Notes: generated from the letters alone by a model not told the origin. Shown: positions 1-9,193, counted from the stretch's first letter. The stretch: DNA of 34,364 nt from Bacteroidales bacterium (GCA_012522535.1 JAAYKF010000026.1:1-34364), one strand, 5' to 3'. Made by a program: numbers and translations.

Positions 1-77
<77 letters not shown>

Positions 78-186
78 AATATTTTTCAACTATTTAAAGT
101 TTAATGCTGTATGGCTCGTATTTATCCTTTTTTATATAATCGGAATTGATCGTGATTATAAATTATACGCTATGTCGTCTCCTAAG

Positions 187-198
187 TATTTAAAGAAC
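187..198 (-). promoter_or_regulatory. boxA-like antitermination site in the rRNA leader
   Basis: The minus strand reads GTTCTTTAAATA, close to the rRNA boxA consensus TGYTCTTTAAYA, with the TCTTTAA core intact. It lies about 110 bases upstream of the 16S 5' end, inside the leader expected from the promoter at 246-276. The usual role is NusB/S10-dependent antitermination. The assignment rests on motif and position alone. Confidence 0.5.
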
Positions 199-245
199 GT
201 TTTCTTTAAAACCATAAAAACAAATTATTTGTTCAAATGGGAATG

Positions 246-276
246 CAAAAGTACAAAAATTTTATTACATACCAAA
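246..276 (-). promoter_or_regulatory. Bacteroidota-type promoter of the rRNA operon
   Basis: On the minus strand there is a TTTG element (276-273), a 19-base spacer and TACTTTTG (253-246), an exact match to the -33 TTTG / -7 TAnnTTTG promoter. Transcription should start near 240, giving a leader of about 160 bases before the 16S. A small perfect dyad (AACAAAT/ATTTGTT, 219-233) lies just downstream of the predicted start. The region from here to 431 holds only AT-rich sequence with no supportable gene. Confidence 0.75.
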
Positions 277-431
277 TATTTGAGCATCTTTTTTTGAAGA
301 AAAATGCTATATCGCTGATAATCAAGATGAAAAAATTTAAACTTTATTCAAAACAAATTATTGAATTTCTTAAAAAACACGAAATCCAATAGAATTAAAG
401 CACAAAAGACAATTATAAAAGAAATATAATG

Positions 432-439
432 TATTTTTG
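432..439 (+). promoter_or_regulatory. possible -7 element upstream of the 460 gene
   Basis: TATTTTTG matches TAnnTTTG and lies 20 bases before the TTG start at 460. No TTTG or TTG stands at the expected distance upstream, so this is only a half-match in AT-rich DNA. Confidence 0.3.
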
Positions 440-459
440 AAAATTAAAATCATATAGCT

Positions 460-1014
460 TTGAAAAAAATTATTTCTCTACTTATATTAATTAATGTATC
501 TTTTGGCTTTTCACAAGCACAAAAGCCCAATAATGAGCCAAAAGTATTTAATGTTGAACGACCATGGTTTACTGGGGGTGGATTGGGATTGCAGTTTGGA
601 ACTATCACAAACATCGACCTCTCTCCTATTATTGGATACAGAATTACAGATCATTTTGCCATTGGACTTGGTGGAACTTATCAATATTATAACGACAAAA
701 GATATAACCCACATATTAATGCCAGTATGTATGGCGGACGCGTCTTTGCTAGATATTATGTTCACTATCTGAAAAACTTTTTCGCACATGCCGAACTTGA
801 AATTTTAAACTACGAAAAATTCAACGCCATAGGCGGAACTATAAGCGACAGAGAAAGAATTTGGGAAGGAAATCCTCTTGCAGGAATTGGATACAGACAG
901 ATGGTAGGCGAATTTTCGTCCATGCACCTGAGCGTTCTTTGGAATTTTAACCAAAGCCCATACTCTGTTTACACAAACCCATTGTTTAGAATCGGCTTCG
1001 ATATTCAACTTTAA
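460..1014 (+). CDS. Small exported outer-membrane beta-barrel-like protein
   Basis: This 184-residue protein starts at TTG. Residues 1-20 form a signal peptide (MKKIISLLILINVSFGFSQA) with a likely cleavage site at SQA. The mature part alternates hydrophobic and polar residues and is rich in Gly, Tyr and Phe. It contains short strands such as GGGLGLQFG and IGLGGTYQYY and ends in FRIGFDIQL, a C-terminal strand typical of barrel proteins inserted by the Bam complex. I recognise no specific family or ligand. It is the first gene of a same-strand run and ends 6 bases before the permease gene, so the two are probably cotranscribed. TTG is chosen because no ATG gives a signal peptide. Confidence 0.7.
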   Translation: MKKIISLLILINVSFGFSQAQKPNNEPKVFNVERPWFTGGGLGLQFGTITNIDLSPIIGYRITDHFAIGLGGTYQYYNDKRYNPHINASMYGGRVFARYYVHYLKNFFAHAELEILNYEKFNAIGGTISDRERIWEGNPLAGIGYRQMVGEFSSMHLSVLWNFNQSPYSVYTNPLFRIGFDIQL

Positions 1015-1020
1015 AAGTGC

Positions 1021-2244
1021 ATGAAAAACACCTATCTATTTATTGCAAACAAACTTATAAAAGGGGGCAAAAAACGCTTCTCTCGCCCCATCTATATTTT
1101 GTCCATTGTGGCTGTAAGCATCAGCATTGCAACAATGCTAATTTCGCTGGCAGTGGTGAAAGGCTATCAAAGTGTTATTGGCGAAAAAGTTAGCGGTTTT
1201 GGCTCTCACATTCAAGTTCTAAACTTCGATCTGAACAACTCTTACGAAGCTTCGCCCATCAGAATTGACCAAAATACAATTGACGAAATTACACAAATTC
1301 CCAATATTAATCATGTTCAAAAATTTAGCCTAAAAGCTGGAATTTTGAAATTTAAAGACCAAATTGAAGGTGTGGTGATGAAAGGCGTTGACGGCGAATA
1401 CGACTGGAGTTTCATGGACAAATACATAGTAAATGGCAGAGCTTTAGACATAAAAATTGATAAAAATGATACTGAAATTCTTATATCCGAAAGTATTGCT
1501 AAAAAACTAAATATTGGTCTTGACGACAAAATTCAAGTCTATTTCATCCAAGACCCACCAAGGGTTAGAGTGTTTCAAACTGTGGGCATTTACAATACCG
1601 GATTGGGAAATTTTGATGACAAATATCTTTTTGTAAACATAAACCACATAAACAGACTCAATAACTGGGATAGCGACCAATTTAGTGGTTTGGAAATAAA
1701 TATTGAAAAGTTTGAAAAATTAGATGCAAGTGCATATGAAGTAAATCAAATAATCCCATACGACCTTCACGCTCAAACAATTAAAGAATTGAATCCAGAA
1801 ATTTTCGACTGGATTAATCTATTTGATGTCAACGTAGTTGTGCTAATCACAATTATATCAATTATTAGCATTATCACCCTCATTACCACCCTATTAATAT
1901 TTATATTGGAACAAACATCCACCATTGGTTTATTAAAATCTTTGGGCTCAAATAACAACCTAATCAAGAAGGTGTTTTTAACAATAAATCTCAAAATTTT
2001 TCTTTGGGGAATGCTATGGGGAAACATTGCCACTATTAGCATTGCCACTCTACAAAATCGTTTTAAACTACTAAAACTTGATGCTGAAAACTACTACATA
2101 GACCACGTTCCCATCGAACTTTCTGCAATTCATTTTTTATCTATTAACACAATAAGCATCATTTTAATAAGCCTTATTATGCTTGTTCCAATTCATATTG
2201 TTACAGGCAGAATATCAGCCGTTAAGGCCATTAGATACAAGTAA
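1021..2244 (+). CDS. FtsX/LolC-LolE-type ABC transporter permease
   Basis: This 407-residue integral membrane protein has the MacB/FtsX layout: one transmembrane helix near residues 25-48, a large periplasmic domain (about 50-265), then three helices near 270-295, 320-345 and 375-400. The N-terminal stretch (ANKLIKGGKKRFSRP, then a helix and VVKGYQ) resembles lipoprotein-releasing permeases LolC/LolE. These extract lipoproteins from the inner membrane together with the ATPase LolD. No LolD-like ATPase lies nearby, which is common in Bacteroidota, where the ATPase is often encoded elsewhere. It starts at ATG 6 bases after the barrel gene and ends 3 bases before dgt, implying one operon. Which Lol subunit it represents cannot be settled from sequence alone. 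Confidence 0.85.
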   Translation: MKNTYLFIANKLIKGGKKRFSRPIYILSIVAVSISIATMLISLAVVKGYQSVIGEKVSGFGSHIQVLNFDLNNSYEASPIRIDQNTIDEITQIPNINHVQKFSLKAGILKFKDQIEGVVMKGVDGEYDWSFMDKYIVNGRALDIKIDKNDTEILISESIAKKLNIGLDDKIQVYFIQDPPRVRVFQTVGIYNTGLGNFDDKYLFVNINHINRLNNWDSDQFSGLEINIEKFEKLDASAYEVNQIIPYDLHAQTIKELNPEIFDWINLFDVNVVVLITIISIISIITLITTLLIFILEQTSTIGLLKSLGSNNNLIKKVFLTINLKIFLWGMLWGNIATISIATLQNRFKLLKLDAENYYIDHVPIELSAIHFLSINTISIILISLIMLVPIHIVTGRISAVKAIRYK

Positions 2245-2247
2245 ATC

Positions 2248-3465
2248 ATGAAGAAATTCTCTCAACAAGCATCTATCCCGGGAAACGAGAAATGGGAAAA
2301 ATCCATAGAAAGACTGAACCCCATCGACAGTAAAAAATCTGACATCAGATCTGAGTTTTGGCGAGATTACAACAGACTTTTGCACAGCAAAGCATACAGC
2401 AGGTTGAAACATAAAACTCAAGTTTTTCATGCCACAGCCAACGACAATATTTGCACCCGAATTGAACATGTAAATCACGTTGCCTCTGTCAGTTACACCA
2501 TTTGTAAAGAGCTGGGACTAAACTACGAACTCGGTCTTGCCATTGCCATTGGGCACGATATTGGACACGCTCCCTTTGGACACGACGGCGAAAAAACTCT
2601 TAATTTAATAGCAAAAAACAACTATAACGGAAGATTTTGGCACGAAAAAAACAGCTTAGATTTTGCCGATAATATTGAAATCCTACAAAATCAAGAGGGG
2701 CAATATCACAACCTAAATTTGAGCTATGCCGTTAGAGATGGACTTATTTCGCACTGCGGAGAAGTGGACGAAAATAATATTTTTCCGCGAAACGAAGCCA
2801 TTGACCTGAAAGAAATTAAACACCCAAACCAATATCCGCCCTACACTTGGGAGGGTGCTGTGGTGAAAATTGCCGACAAAATCTCATATTTAGGAAGAGA
2901 TATTGAAGATGCATTGCAGCTTAAAATACTGAATAACAGTCAAATAGAAGAATTAAACGACATTCTAAATGAGATAAATGTAAAAACCATTAGCAACGCC
3001 AACAACACTTCCATAATTCACAGCTTTATTATTGACCTCTGCAATGTTAGCACCCCCGAAAATGGCATTGGATTTTCCGAAAAACATTTTAAAGCCATTA
3101 ATGCAATTAAAAAATTCAATTACAAACATATTTATCTTCACCCACGATTAGCTAACTACAAGAAATACAGCGATTTAATGCTCAATACTCTTTTTCAAAC
3201 TCTTGCAAGTATTGATTTTGAAAACTTAAAATCTTCTATGGACGAAAAATCGAAAATATTCCCAAAACTAATTTCTAACTTTCAGAAATGGCTCATAAAA
3301 TACTCCAATTTTGATGTGGAACAAAAATCAAAAAATCAGTACAACAACGCCATTGTTTACGATATTTCCGACAAAAGTCAGTACCAAAGAGCAATAGTGG
3401 AGTTTTTATCTTCCACCACCGATTCCTTCGCCATAGAGCTGTATAACGAATTAATTCAATTTTAA
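2248..3465 (+). CDS. dgt: Deoxyguanosinetriphosphate triphosphohydrolase (dGTPase), HD superfamily
   Basis: This 405-residue cytoplasmic enzyme hydrolyses dGTP (and often other dNTPs) to the deoxynucleoside and triphosphate, trimming the dNTP pool. The HD-domain signature is intact: SRLKHKTQVF at 51-60, TRIEHVNHVA with the first metal-ligand His at 74, the HD pair at 103-104 in AIGHDIGHAPFGHDGE, further His at 107 and 112, and the downstream Asp in KIADKISYLGRDIEDAL. Length and motif order fit the short dGTPases typical of Gram-negatives and Bacteroidota. It sits 3 bases after the permease and 1 base before rlmH, so translation is probably coupled along the operon. Confidence 0.93.
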   Translation: MKKFSQQASIPGNEKWEKSIERLNPIDSKKSDIRSEFWRDYNRLLHSKAYSRLKHKTQVFHATANDNICTRIEHVNHVASVSYTICKELGLNYELGLAIAIGHDIGHAPFGHDGEKTLNLIAKNNYNGRFWHEKNSLDFADNIEILQNQEGQYHNLNLSYAVRDGLISHCGEVDENNIFPRNEAIDLKEIKHPNQYPPYTWEGAVVKIADKISYLGRDIEDALQLKILNNSQIEELNDILNEINVKTISNANNTSIIHSFIIDLCNVSTPENGIGFSEKHFKAINAIKKFNYKHIYLHPRLANYKKYSDLMLNTLFQTLASIDFENLKSSMDEKSKIFPKLISNFQKWLIKYSNFDVEQKSKNQYNNAIVYDISDKSQYQRAIVEFLSSTTDSFAIELYNELIQF

Positions 3466-3466
3466 A

Positions 3467-3937
3467 ATGGAGATAATTTACAGAGCTTTTGCTCGACCTG
3501 ACGATGCTTTTTTTGTTGATGCTTGTGAAAAATATGCACAAAAAATCCCCCATTATATTAAATTCAAGTATGAGATAATTGATGCTTTAAAAAACACAAA
3601 ATCCCTGTCGGTGGAACAACAAAAACAGAAAGAAGGTGAGAAAATATTAAAATCTATTCGACCTGGCGACTATGTAATTCTTCTCGACGAAAACGGCAAA
3701 ACATACACCTCGCCCCAATTTGCGACCTTTATTCAAAAACAGATGAATGCCAGCTTAAAAAAAATAGTATTTATAAGCGGTGGACCATATGGATTCTCAA
3801 AAGATGTTTATGCTACCGCAAATGGAAAAATCTCACTTTCCAAAATGACATTTTCTCATCAAATGGTTCAAGTTTTCTTTTTAGAACAAATATATAGAGC
3901 CATGACAATATTAAAAGGTGAACCATATCATCACTAA
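3467..3937 (+). CDS. rlmH: 23S rRNA (pseudouridine-1915-N3)-methyltransferase RlmH
   Basis: This 156-residue protein matches the SPOUT methyltransferase RlmH in length and motifs. LLDENGKTYTSPQFA (about 74-88) precedes the SAM-binding knot loop FISGGPYGFS (about 104-113). The conserved C-terminus LSKMTFSHQMVQVFFLEQIYRA ends in KGEPYHH. The enzyme methylates pseudouridine 1915 in helix 69 of 23S rRNA, acting on assembled 70S ribosomes. Its ATG follows the dgt stop after a single base, so it depends on upstream transcription and probably translational coupling. Nothing is truncated or unusual. Confidence 0.96.
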   Translation: MEIIYRAFARPDDAFFVDACEKYAQKIPHYIKFKYEIIDALKNTKSLSVEQQKQKEGEKILKSIRPGDYVILLDENGKTYTSPQFATFIQKQMNASLKKIVFISGGPYGFSKDVYATANGKISLSKMTFSHQMVQVFFLEQIYRAMTILKGEPYHH

Positions 3938-3964
3938 GTATTACAAAATATTTAAAACCGTAAA

Positions 3965-4867
3965 ATGACGAAATTACCTAAACCATTAACATACACCCTT
4001 GCAGTTTTTGCAATGCTATTTTGGGGCATGACTTTCGTTTGGTCCAAAGTGGTTTTTAAATACTACGACCCCATTGTTACAATAACAATCCGACTTTTAA
4101 TTTCATCTATAATAATGGGTTTGATGATGCTTTTATTTTTCAAATCAGCATTTAAAAATCCTTTAAAACACATAAAATGGTTTTTAATATTGGCACTTTT
4201 CGAGCCATTTCTATACTTTATTGGCGAAAGTTTTGGACTCCTTTTAGTTGATGCTTCCATCACAGCAGTCGTTATTTCCACCATACCAATTTTCACAGCC
4301 ATTATGGGGGTTTATTTTTTCAAGGAAAAACTGAGCAGACTAAATATTGCCGGAATTGCCATCTCTTTTATGGGCGTACTCTTAATGCTTTTCAACAATC
4401 AATTTCAAATAAAGGTCTCATTTATAGGAATATCACTACTAATGTTGGCAGTTTTTTCGGCTGTGGGATATAGCACAATGTTGCGAAAAATAAGTCCAAT
4501 TTATCACCCCGTACAAATTATATTAGTTCAAAACCTAATAGGCTTTTTCATGTTCTCATTCCTATGGATTTTTATCGACACTTCCTATGTTTGGAACACA
4601 AAACTCAACTACGAATTATGGTCATCATTGCTCATGCTGGCAGTGTTTGGCTCATCATTGGCATTTATGTTTTTCACAATTACTATTAGAGAATTTGGAG
4701 TGGCAAAATCCAATGTTTTTTCAAATCTAATTCCAATTTTTACCGCAATTACAGCCTATTTTGTATTAGACGAAAAGTTTACAATAGTAAAATTATCAGG
4801 TATGGCAATTGCAATTTTCGGGCTATTTCTGACGCAAAGAAAAGCTAAAACTGAAATAGAACTTTAA
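3965..4867 (+). CDS. EamA/DMT-family transporter
   Basis: This 300-residue protein has about ten hydrophobic helices arranged as two EamA repeats (roughly 10-140 and 155-290). Typical signatures are FWGMTFVWSKV at the start, DASITAVVISTIPIFTAIMGVYFFKEKLS closing repeat 1, and NVFSNLIPIFTAITAYFVLDEKF closing repeat 2. The family exports metabolites such as amino acids or other small molecules from the cytoplasm. The substrate cannot be inferred here. It lies 27 bases after rlmH and may be the last gene of that operon. A second paralogue lies at 17747-18643. Confidence 0.88.
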   Translation: MTKLPKPLTYTLAVFAMLFWGMTFVWSKVVFKYYDPIVTITIRLLISSIIMGLMMLLFFKSAFKNPLKHIKWFLILALFEPFLYFIGESFGLLLVDASITAVVISTIPIFTAIMGVYFFKEKLSRLNIAGIAISFMGVLLMLFNNQFQIKVSFIGISLLMLAVFSAVGYSTMLRKISPIYHPVQIILVQNLIGFFMFSFLWIFIDTSYVWNTKLNYELWSSLLMLAVFGSSLAFMFFTITIREFGVAKSNVFSNLIPIFTAITAYFVLDEKFTIVKLSGMAIAIFGLFLTQRKAKTEIEL

Positions 4868-4903
4868 TACAAATCATAGCATTACATAACTTTATATCCA
4901 ATA

Positions 4904-4921
4904 ATACCGATTGTTTAAATA
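4904..4921. repeat. Intergenic motif ATACCGATTGTTTAAATA (copy 1)
   Basis: This 18-base motif recurs with 16 of 18 identities at 27101-27118, in another intergenic region. Here its first half also pairs with ACAATTGGTAT at 4951-4961 (10 of 11 Watson-Crick pairs plus one G-T) across a 36-base loop. The function is unknown; it may be a dispersed repeat or a binding site. Confidence 0.35.
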
Positions 4922-5021
4922 TATAGAACAGTTTGGACTATTTAATTATTACAATTGGTATAAGAGGCTCACTAAATTCATTTTTTTGCAGAAATCTCGT
5001 TAAATATTCTCTCTTTTTATA

Positions 5022-5050
5022 TTGTAAAGCAAATAAATTGCTTAAATTTG
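5022..5050 (+). promoter_or_regulatory. Promoter of the universal stress protein gene
   Basis: TTG (5022-5024), an 18-base spacer and TAAATTTG (5043-5050) fit the Bacteroidota promoter consensus, with a start near 5057. The -7 box overlaps an in-frame TTG at 5048. That excludes the TTG as the translation start and favours the ATG at 5072. Confidence 0.6.
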
Positions 5051-5071
5051 TTTCAAATAAGAGACAAAGTT

Positions 5072-5935
5072 ATGAAACGAGTTATTGCACCCATAGATTT
5101 TAGCGACAAATCTTACAGACTTATAAAAGCGAGCGTAAAGTTGGCTCAAAGGATGGATGTTGCTGTGGAAATCATTCACGTTATAGATAGTTTTGAATAT
5201 GGAGTTAACTTCGTCATAAACGAGGCTAATCCAATATTTCTGCCCCCAAATGTTCTAAATGACAAAGTGGGAAAAGCACAAGAAAACTTTCAAAAAATAA
5301 TGGAAGAACTTCACAAAAATATTGAGCAACTTCCAGAAATATTTATGAGCGTCAAAACAGGTTTTGTTTTTGACGTTATTTCCGAGCAACTACAAGACCC
5401 TGAAGTTGTTATGGTAATGCTTAGCGACAAAAGTCAGGCTGATTATAATTATAGAGATATTTCGCAAAAACACGAAGATATCATCAACGAAACAAATTGT
5501 CCGGTGTGCATAATACCCAACGAAGCACCCTTCAACGACCCCAAAAACATTATTTATGCCACAAATTATCACCATCAAGATATTGACAATATAGCTGATA
5601 TTATTAAAACTGCGTCAAAAGTTGAGTCTAAAATACATATTGTTCATATCACTGAAAACAATAATTACAGAGAACAACTGACAATGCAGGGATTGAAAAA
5701 CGAAATTGAGACAAAAATCGAATATAAAAACATTATTTACAAAATAATAGAATCTGATGATACTGTTCAAGGATTAGACGACTATGCAAATAGCACAGAT
5801 GCCGATAGAATAGCCATTTTGAGAGAAAATAAAAGCTTGTTTCAAGGACTTTTTGGAAAGAACAAAACTCGTAAACTTGTATATAAAACCAATCTACCAG
5901 TGCTGATATATCAAGAAAAAAGAAAAAATCAATAA
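5072..5935 (+). CDS. Universal stress protein (tandem UspA domains)
   Basis: Starting at ATG 5072 the protein has 287 residues and opens with MKRVIAPIDFSDKSYRLIKA, the standard UspA beginning. An in-frame TTG eight codons upstream overlaps the predicted promoter, so it is rejected as start. Domain 1 (about 1-148) ends with the strand NCPVCIIPNEAPF. Domain 2 (about 155-283) opens with NIIYATNYHHQDIDNIADII and ends with TNLPVLIYQEK. No clear ATP-binding G-x2-G-x9-G-S/T motif is visible in either domain, so this is probably the non-ATP-binding type. Such proteins are cytoplasmic and linked to stress survival. The next gene begins 32 bases downstream on the same strand. Confidence 0.88.
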   Translation: MKRVIAPIDFSDKSYRLIKASVKLAQRMDVAVEIIHVIDSFEYGVNFVINEANPIFLPPNVLNDKVGKAQENFQKIMEELHKNIEQLPEIFMSVKTGFVFDVISEQLQDPEVVMVMLSDKSQADYNYRDISQKHEDIINETNCPVCIIPNEAPFNDPKNIIYATNYHHQDIDNIADIIKTASKVESKIHIVHITENNNYREQLTMQGLKNEIETKIEYKNIIYKIIESDDTVQGLDDYANSTDADRIAILRENKSLFQGLFGKNKTRKLVYKTNLPVLIYQEKRKNQ

Positions 5936-5967
5936 ATACTAATACTTAGAAATAAAAAACTGAAAAT

Positions 5968-8883
5968 ATGAAAAAACATTTTACAAAAATCAGTCTGTTT
6001 GTGCTATTGCTATTTACCACAGCAATTAGTGCCATAGCACAAAAAGAGTATAAATACTCCACAGTTGAAAACGACCCCCTTAATGCCAGAATCTACACCT
6101 TAGACAATGGATTACAAGTCTATTTGACAGTTTATAAAGATGTTCCTAGAATTCAAACTTATATAGCTGTTAAAGTGGGAAGCAAACACGATCCCAGCGA
6201 AACAACTGGACTTGCTCACTACTTTGAGCATATGATGTTTAAAGGAACTCCTAACTTTGGAACCCTTAACTGGAAAGAAGAAAAAATTTTGATTGATGCC
6301 ATTGAACAACAATTTGAAATTTATCGACAAGAGAAAGATGACGACAAAAGAGCCGAAATTTATGCAGTTATTGACAGCCTCTCCTACGAAGCTTCAAAAC
6401 TTGCCATTCCCAATGAGTACGACAAACTAATGAAAACCATTGGTTCGCAAGGAACCAACGCAGGAACTGCCAACGACTACACCATTTACATTGAAAATAT
6501 TCCTTCAAATCAACTTGAGAATTGGGCTATAATTCAAGCCGATCGCTTTGAAAATCCAGTATTAAGACTTTTCCACACAGAATTGGAAACTGTTTATGAA
6601 GAGAAAAACATGTCGCTGACAAACGACGGCAGAAAAGCCTTCGAAGCAATGTTTCAAGGATTATACCCCAATCACCCTTATGGAACACAAACTACACTTG
6701 GAGAAACTGAACATCTGAAAAATCCTTCCATGAAAAATATTAGAGAGTTTTTCGACAAGTATTATATTCCAAACAATATGGCAGTAGTGCTTTCGGGCGA
6801 TTTTAACCCTGATGAAGCCATCGTTATTATCGACAATACTTTGGGAAAATTAAAGAAAAAACCACTTCAAGAATTTAAATTCGAAGCCGAAAAGCCAATC
6901 ACCTCTGTAGTTAAAAAGGATGTGCTTGGGCTTGAAGCTGAAAACGTTCGTTTGGCTTGGCGTTTTGATGGTGCCAACTCCCACGATGCTACAATGGTGA
7001 ATTTAATTTCGATGATGCTCTACAACGGCAAAGCTGGTTTGATAGACCTGAATGTAAATCAACAGCAATTAACCATGGGCTCTTCAGCTTTTCCATACGT
7101 ACTTGGCGATTATTCATCGTTGGTAATAGCCGGAACTCCCAAAAACAATCAAAGTTTAGACGAGGTCAAAGAGATACTTTTAGAACAAATTGATAAGCTT
7201 AAAAATGGCGATTTTCCCGACTGGATGTTAGAAGCAGCCATCAACAACCTAAAACTGCAAGAGCTGAAAAGATTTGAGTCTAATCAGGGACGAGCAATGG
7301 CAATTGCCAGATCTTTTATGAATAATATTCCATGGGAAAAATCTGTGAATTATATTGACGAAATTTCGAAAATCACAAAACAAGAATTGGTTAGTTTTGT
7401 CAACAAAAACATCAAAGACAACAACTATGTTATTGTTTACAAACGTCAGCAAAAAGACGACAACATAGTAAAAGTAAACAAACCTGCCATTACTCCCATT
7501 CACATTAACCGCGATTCTGAGTCTGATTTTATGAAGAAAATAAAATCTAATAAAGTTGAACCCCTAAAGCCTGTTTTCGTTAATTACAAAAAGGATATCA
7601 CAAGAATTAAAATGAAAAATAAAATTGAAATCCTATACACACAAAATAAAGAGAACAACACTTTTAATCTTTATTATTTATTCAAATTTGGGAACTACAG
7701 CAATAAAAAACTTGATTTAGCTATAGAATATCTACCCTATCTTGGAACGTCAAAAATGAGTGTTGAAGAATTTAATCAAGAGATGTACAAACTTGCTTGT
7801 AATTTTAGTGTTTCGGCTGGCAATGATGAAGTTTGGGTTTCAATTAGCGGATTGAGCGAAAATATGGAAAAAGCTATAACACTTGTGGAAAATTTATTGA
7901 GCGACCCCAAAGCCGACCCCAAAGCACTAGAAAATTTAATTGACGACATTTTAAAATCGAGAAACGACAGCAAAGCTAACCAAAGAAGCAACTTCAGCGC
8001 ATTGGTAAGCTACGGAACATATGGCGAAAACAGTCCATATAAATATATGCTTAGCGAAGAAGAGTTGAGAAATATTAAAGCAGAAGAATTGATTGAAATA
8101 ATCAAGGATATTAACACATACGAACACACTATTCTTTGCTACAGTCCAGAAAATCCCAACGCAGTAAAAGCAAAAATTGAAAAACTTCACAAAGCTCCAA
8201 AAAAACTTAAAAAACCTGCCGAGTCCGCTAAATTTACACCATTAGAAACCAACAAAAATCAAGTGTTTTTTGCCAACTACGATGCAAAACAAGCCTATTT
8301 GCAAACAATAGTTAGAAGTATAAAATATGACAAATCAATTATACCCATAGTTACTCTCTATAACTCATATTTTGGCGGAAGTATGAACGCCATAGTGTTC
8401 CAAGAGCTTCGCGAAAAAAGAGGTTTGGCATACACAGCACAGTCAAACTTTACAACACCACGCAAAGGCGACGAACACCATATGATAAACTCCTTTATTG
8501 CAACGCAAAACGACAAGGTAAACGAAGCATTCGATGCTTTTAATGATTTGTTTGATGATATGCCAATTAGCGAAACTTCATTCCAATTAGCAAAAGAATC
8601 CATAATAACTGGTATTGAAACCAATAGGGTTACAAAAATGAGTATAATATGGAACTACTTAGCTGCACAAAGAAGAGGACTTAATTATGATATTAGAAAA
8701 GATATCTATAATAAAGTACCCAGCCTCAGCATAGAAGATGTGAAAAACTTCAACAACTCTTATGTGAAAAACAGAACAAAAACATATCTAATTCTTGGTA
8801 ATGAAGACGAAATAGATATCAAACTTCTGGAAAAATATGGTAAAGTAAAAAAACTTAGTAGCGAAGAAATTTTTGGATACTAA
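5968..8883 (+). CDS. Exported M16-family (pitrilysin-like) zinc metallopeptidase
   Basis: This 971-residue protein has a signal peptide (1-24, ending SAIAQ). The inverted zinc motif HYFEH (His84, Glu87 as general base, His88) lies in GLAHYFEHMMFKG. The third ligand should be in ELETVYEE (about 205-212). A charged helical insertion (about 100-150) separates the two sites, making the gap longer than in classical pitrilysin. The later M16 halves contain SGDFNPDEAIVIID and the substrate-binding-type ELREKRGLAYTAQS (about 810-825), so two homologous halves are fused in one chain. It probably degrades oligopeptides in the periplasm. A strong hairpin terminator follows the stop by 20 bases. Confidence 0.92.
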   Translation: MKKHFTKISLFVLLLFTTAISAIAQKEYKYSTVENDPLNARIYTLDNGLQVYLTVYKDVPRIQTYIAVKVGSKHDPSETTGLAHYFEHMMFKGTPNFGTLNWKEEKILIDAIEQQFEIYRQEKDDDKRAEIYAVIDSLSYEASKLAIPNEYDKLMKTIGSQGTNAGTANDYTIYIENIPSNQLENWAIIQADRFENPVLRLFHTELETVYEEKNMSLTNDGRKAFEAMFQGLYPNHPYGTQTTLGETEHLKNPSMKNIREFFDKYYIPNNMAVVLSGDFNPDEAIVIIDNTLGKLKKKPLQEFKFEAEKPITSVVKKDVLGLEAENVRLAWRFDGANSHDATMVNLISMMLYNGKAGLIDLNVNQQQLTMGSSAFPYVLGDYSSLVIAGTPKNNQSLDEVKEILLEQIDKLKNGDFPDWMLEAAINNLKLQELKRFESNQGRAMAIARSFMNNIPWEKSVNYIDEISKITKQELVSFVNKNIKDNNYVIVYKRQQKDDNIVKVNKPAITPIHINRDSESDFMKKIKSNKVEPLKPVFVNYKKDITRIKMKNKIEILYTQNKENNTFNLYYLFKFGNYSNKKLDLAIEYLPYLGTSKMSVEEFNQEMYKLACNFSVSAGNDEVWVSISGLSENMEKAITLVENLLSDPKADPKALENLIDDILKSRNDSKANQRSNFSALVSYGTYGENSPYKYMLSEEELRNIKAEELIEIIKDINTYEHTILCYSPENPNAVKAKIEKLHKAPKKLKKPAESAKFTPLETNKNQVFFANYDAKQAYLQTIVRSIKYDKSIIPIVTLYNSYFGGSMNAIVFQELREKRGLAYTAQSNFTTPRKGDEHHMINSFIATQNDKVNEAFDAFNDLFDDMPISETSFQLAKESIITGIETNRVTKMSIIWNYLAAQRRGLNYDIRKDIYNKVPSLSIEDVKNFNNSYVKNRTKTYLILGNEDEIDIKLLEKYGKVKKLSSEEIFGY

Positions 8884-8902
8884 AATCATATAAAAGCAAT
8901 TG

Positions 8903-8935
8903 AAAAAAGTGAGTCAAATTTTGACTCACTTTTTT
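8903..8935 (+). terminator. Rho-independent terminator after the M16 peptidase gene
   Basis: AAAAAAGTGAGTCAAA (8903-8918) pairs with TTTTGACTCACTTTTTT (8919-8935): an almost loop-less hairpin with a GTGAGTC core followed by a six-T run, 20 bases after the stop codon. The A-tract before it makes it possibly bidirectional. Confidence 0.85.
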
Positions 8936-9185
8936 GTAGTACTATTTGTTACAATGAATAATCCCGATATCTATCGGAAAAAACATTTTGGACAAAATCA
9001 CTAAACTTTCCACAGTTTTACTCAAACTAAATCCTTTTAAATTTGCAATAAATTGAAATCTGAACATCTATTAACATTTGATTAGCAAAATAACATCAAA
9101 ACACAACAAGCTTATTATCAAGCACTTTAAAAACAACTTAACAAATTTTAGTTTCTCATAATGTAGTTCGTATAATCAAAAAACA
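8936..9185. other. Gene-free spacer before the M23 gene
   Basis: No coding region is supportable here. It holds a short dyad CCGATA-TC-TATCGG (8964-8977), of the kind often seen as dispersed intergenic repeats in Bacteroidota. It also holds TAAATTTG at 9038-9045, a further -7-like sequence with only TTTT at the -33 position. Confidence 0.5.
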
Positions 9186-9193
9186 TACATTTG
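9186..9193 (+). promoter_or_regulatory. Probable -7 element for the M23 peptidase gene
   Basis: TACATTTG matches TAnnTTTG and would start transcription near 9200, about 23 bases before the ATG. The upstream element is weak: TTCG at 9167-9170 is the nearest candidate and is too close. A promoter is expected here because a terminator closes the preceding gene. Confidence 0.45.

Noticed and set aside
327-392. 21-codon plus-strand ORF (MKKFKLYSKQIIEFLKK...) faintly like the start of a HicA toxin
   Set aside because: Too short, no promoter match, no continuing homology in other frames, and AT-rich sequence makes Lys/Ile-rich ORFs likely by chance.
5048-5071. Upstream TTG start for the universal stress protein
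   Set aside because: It overlaps the -7 promoter box, and the ATG at 5072 gives the standard UspA N-terminus.
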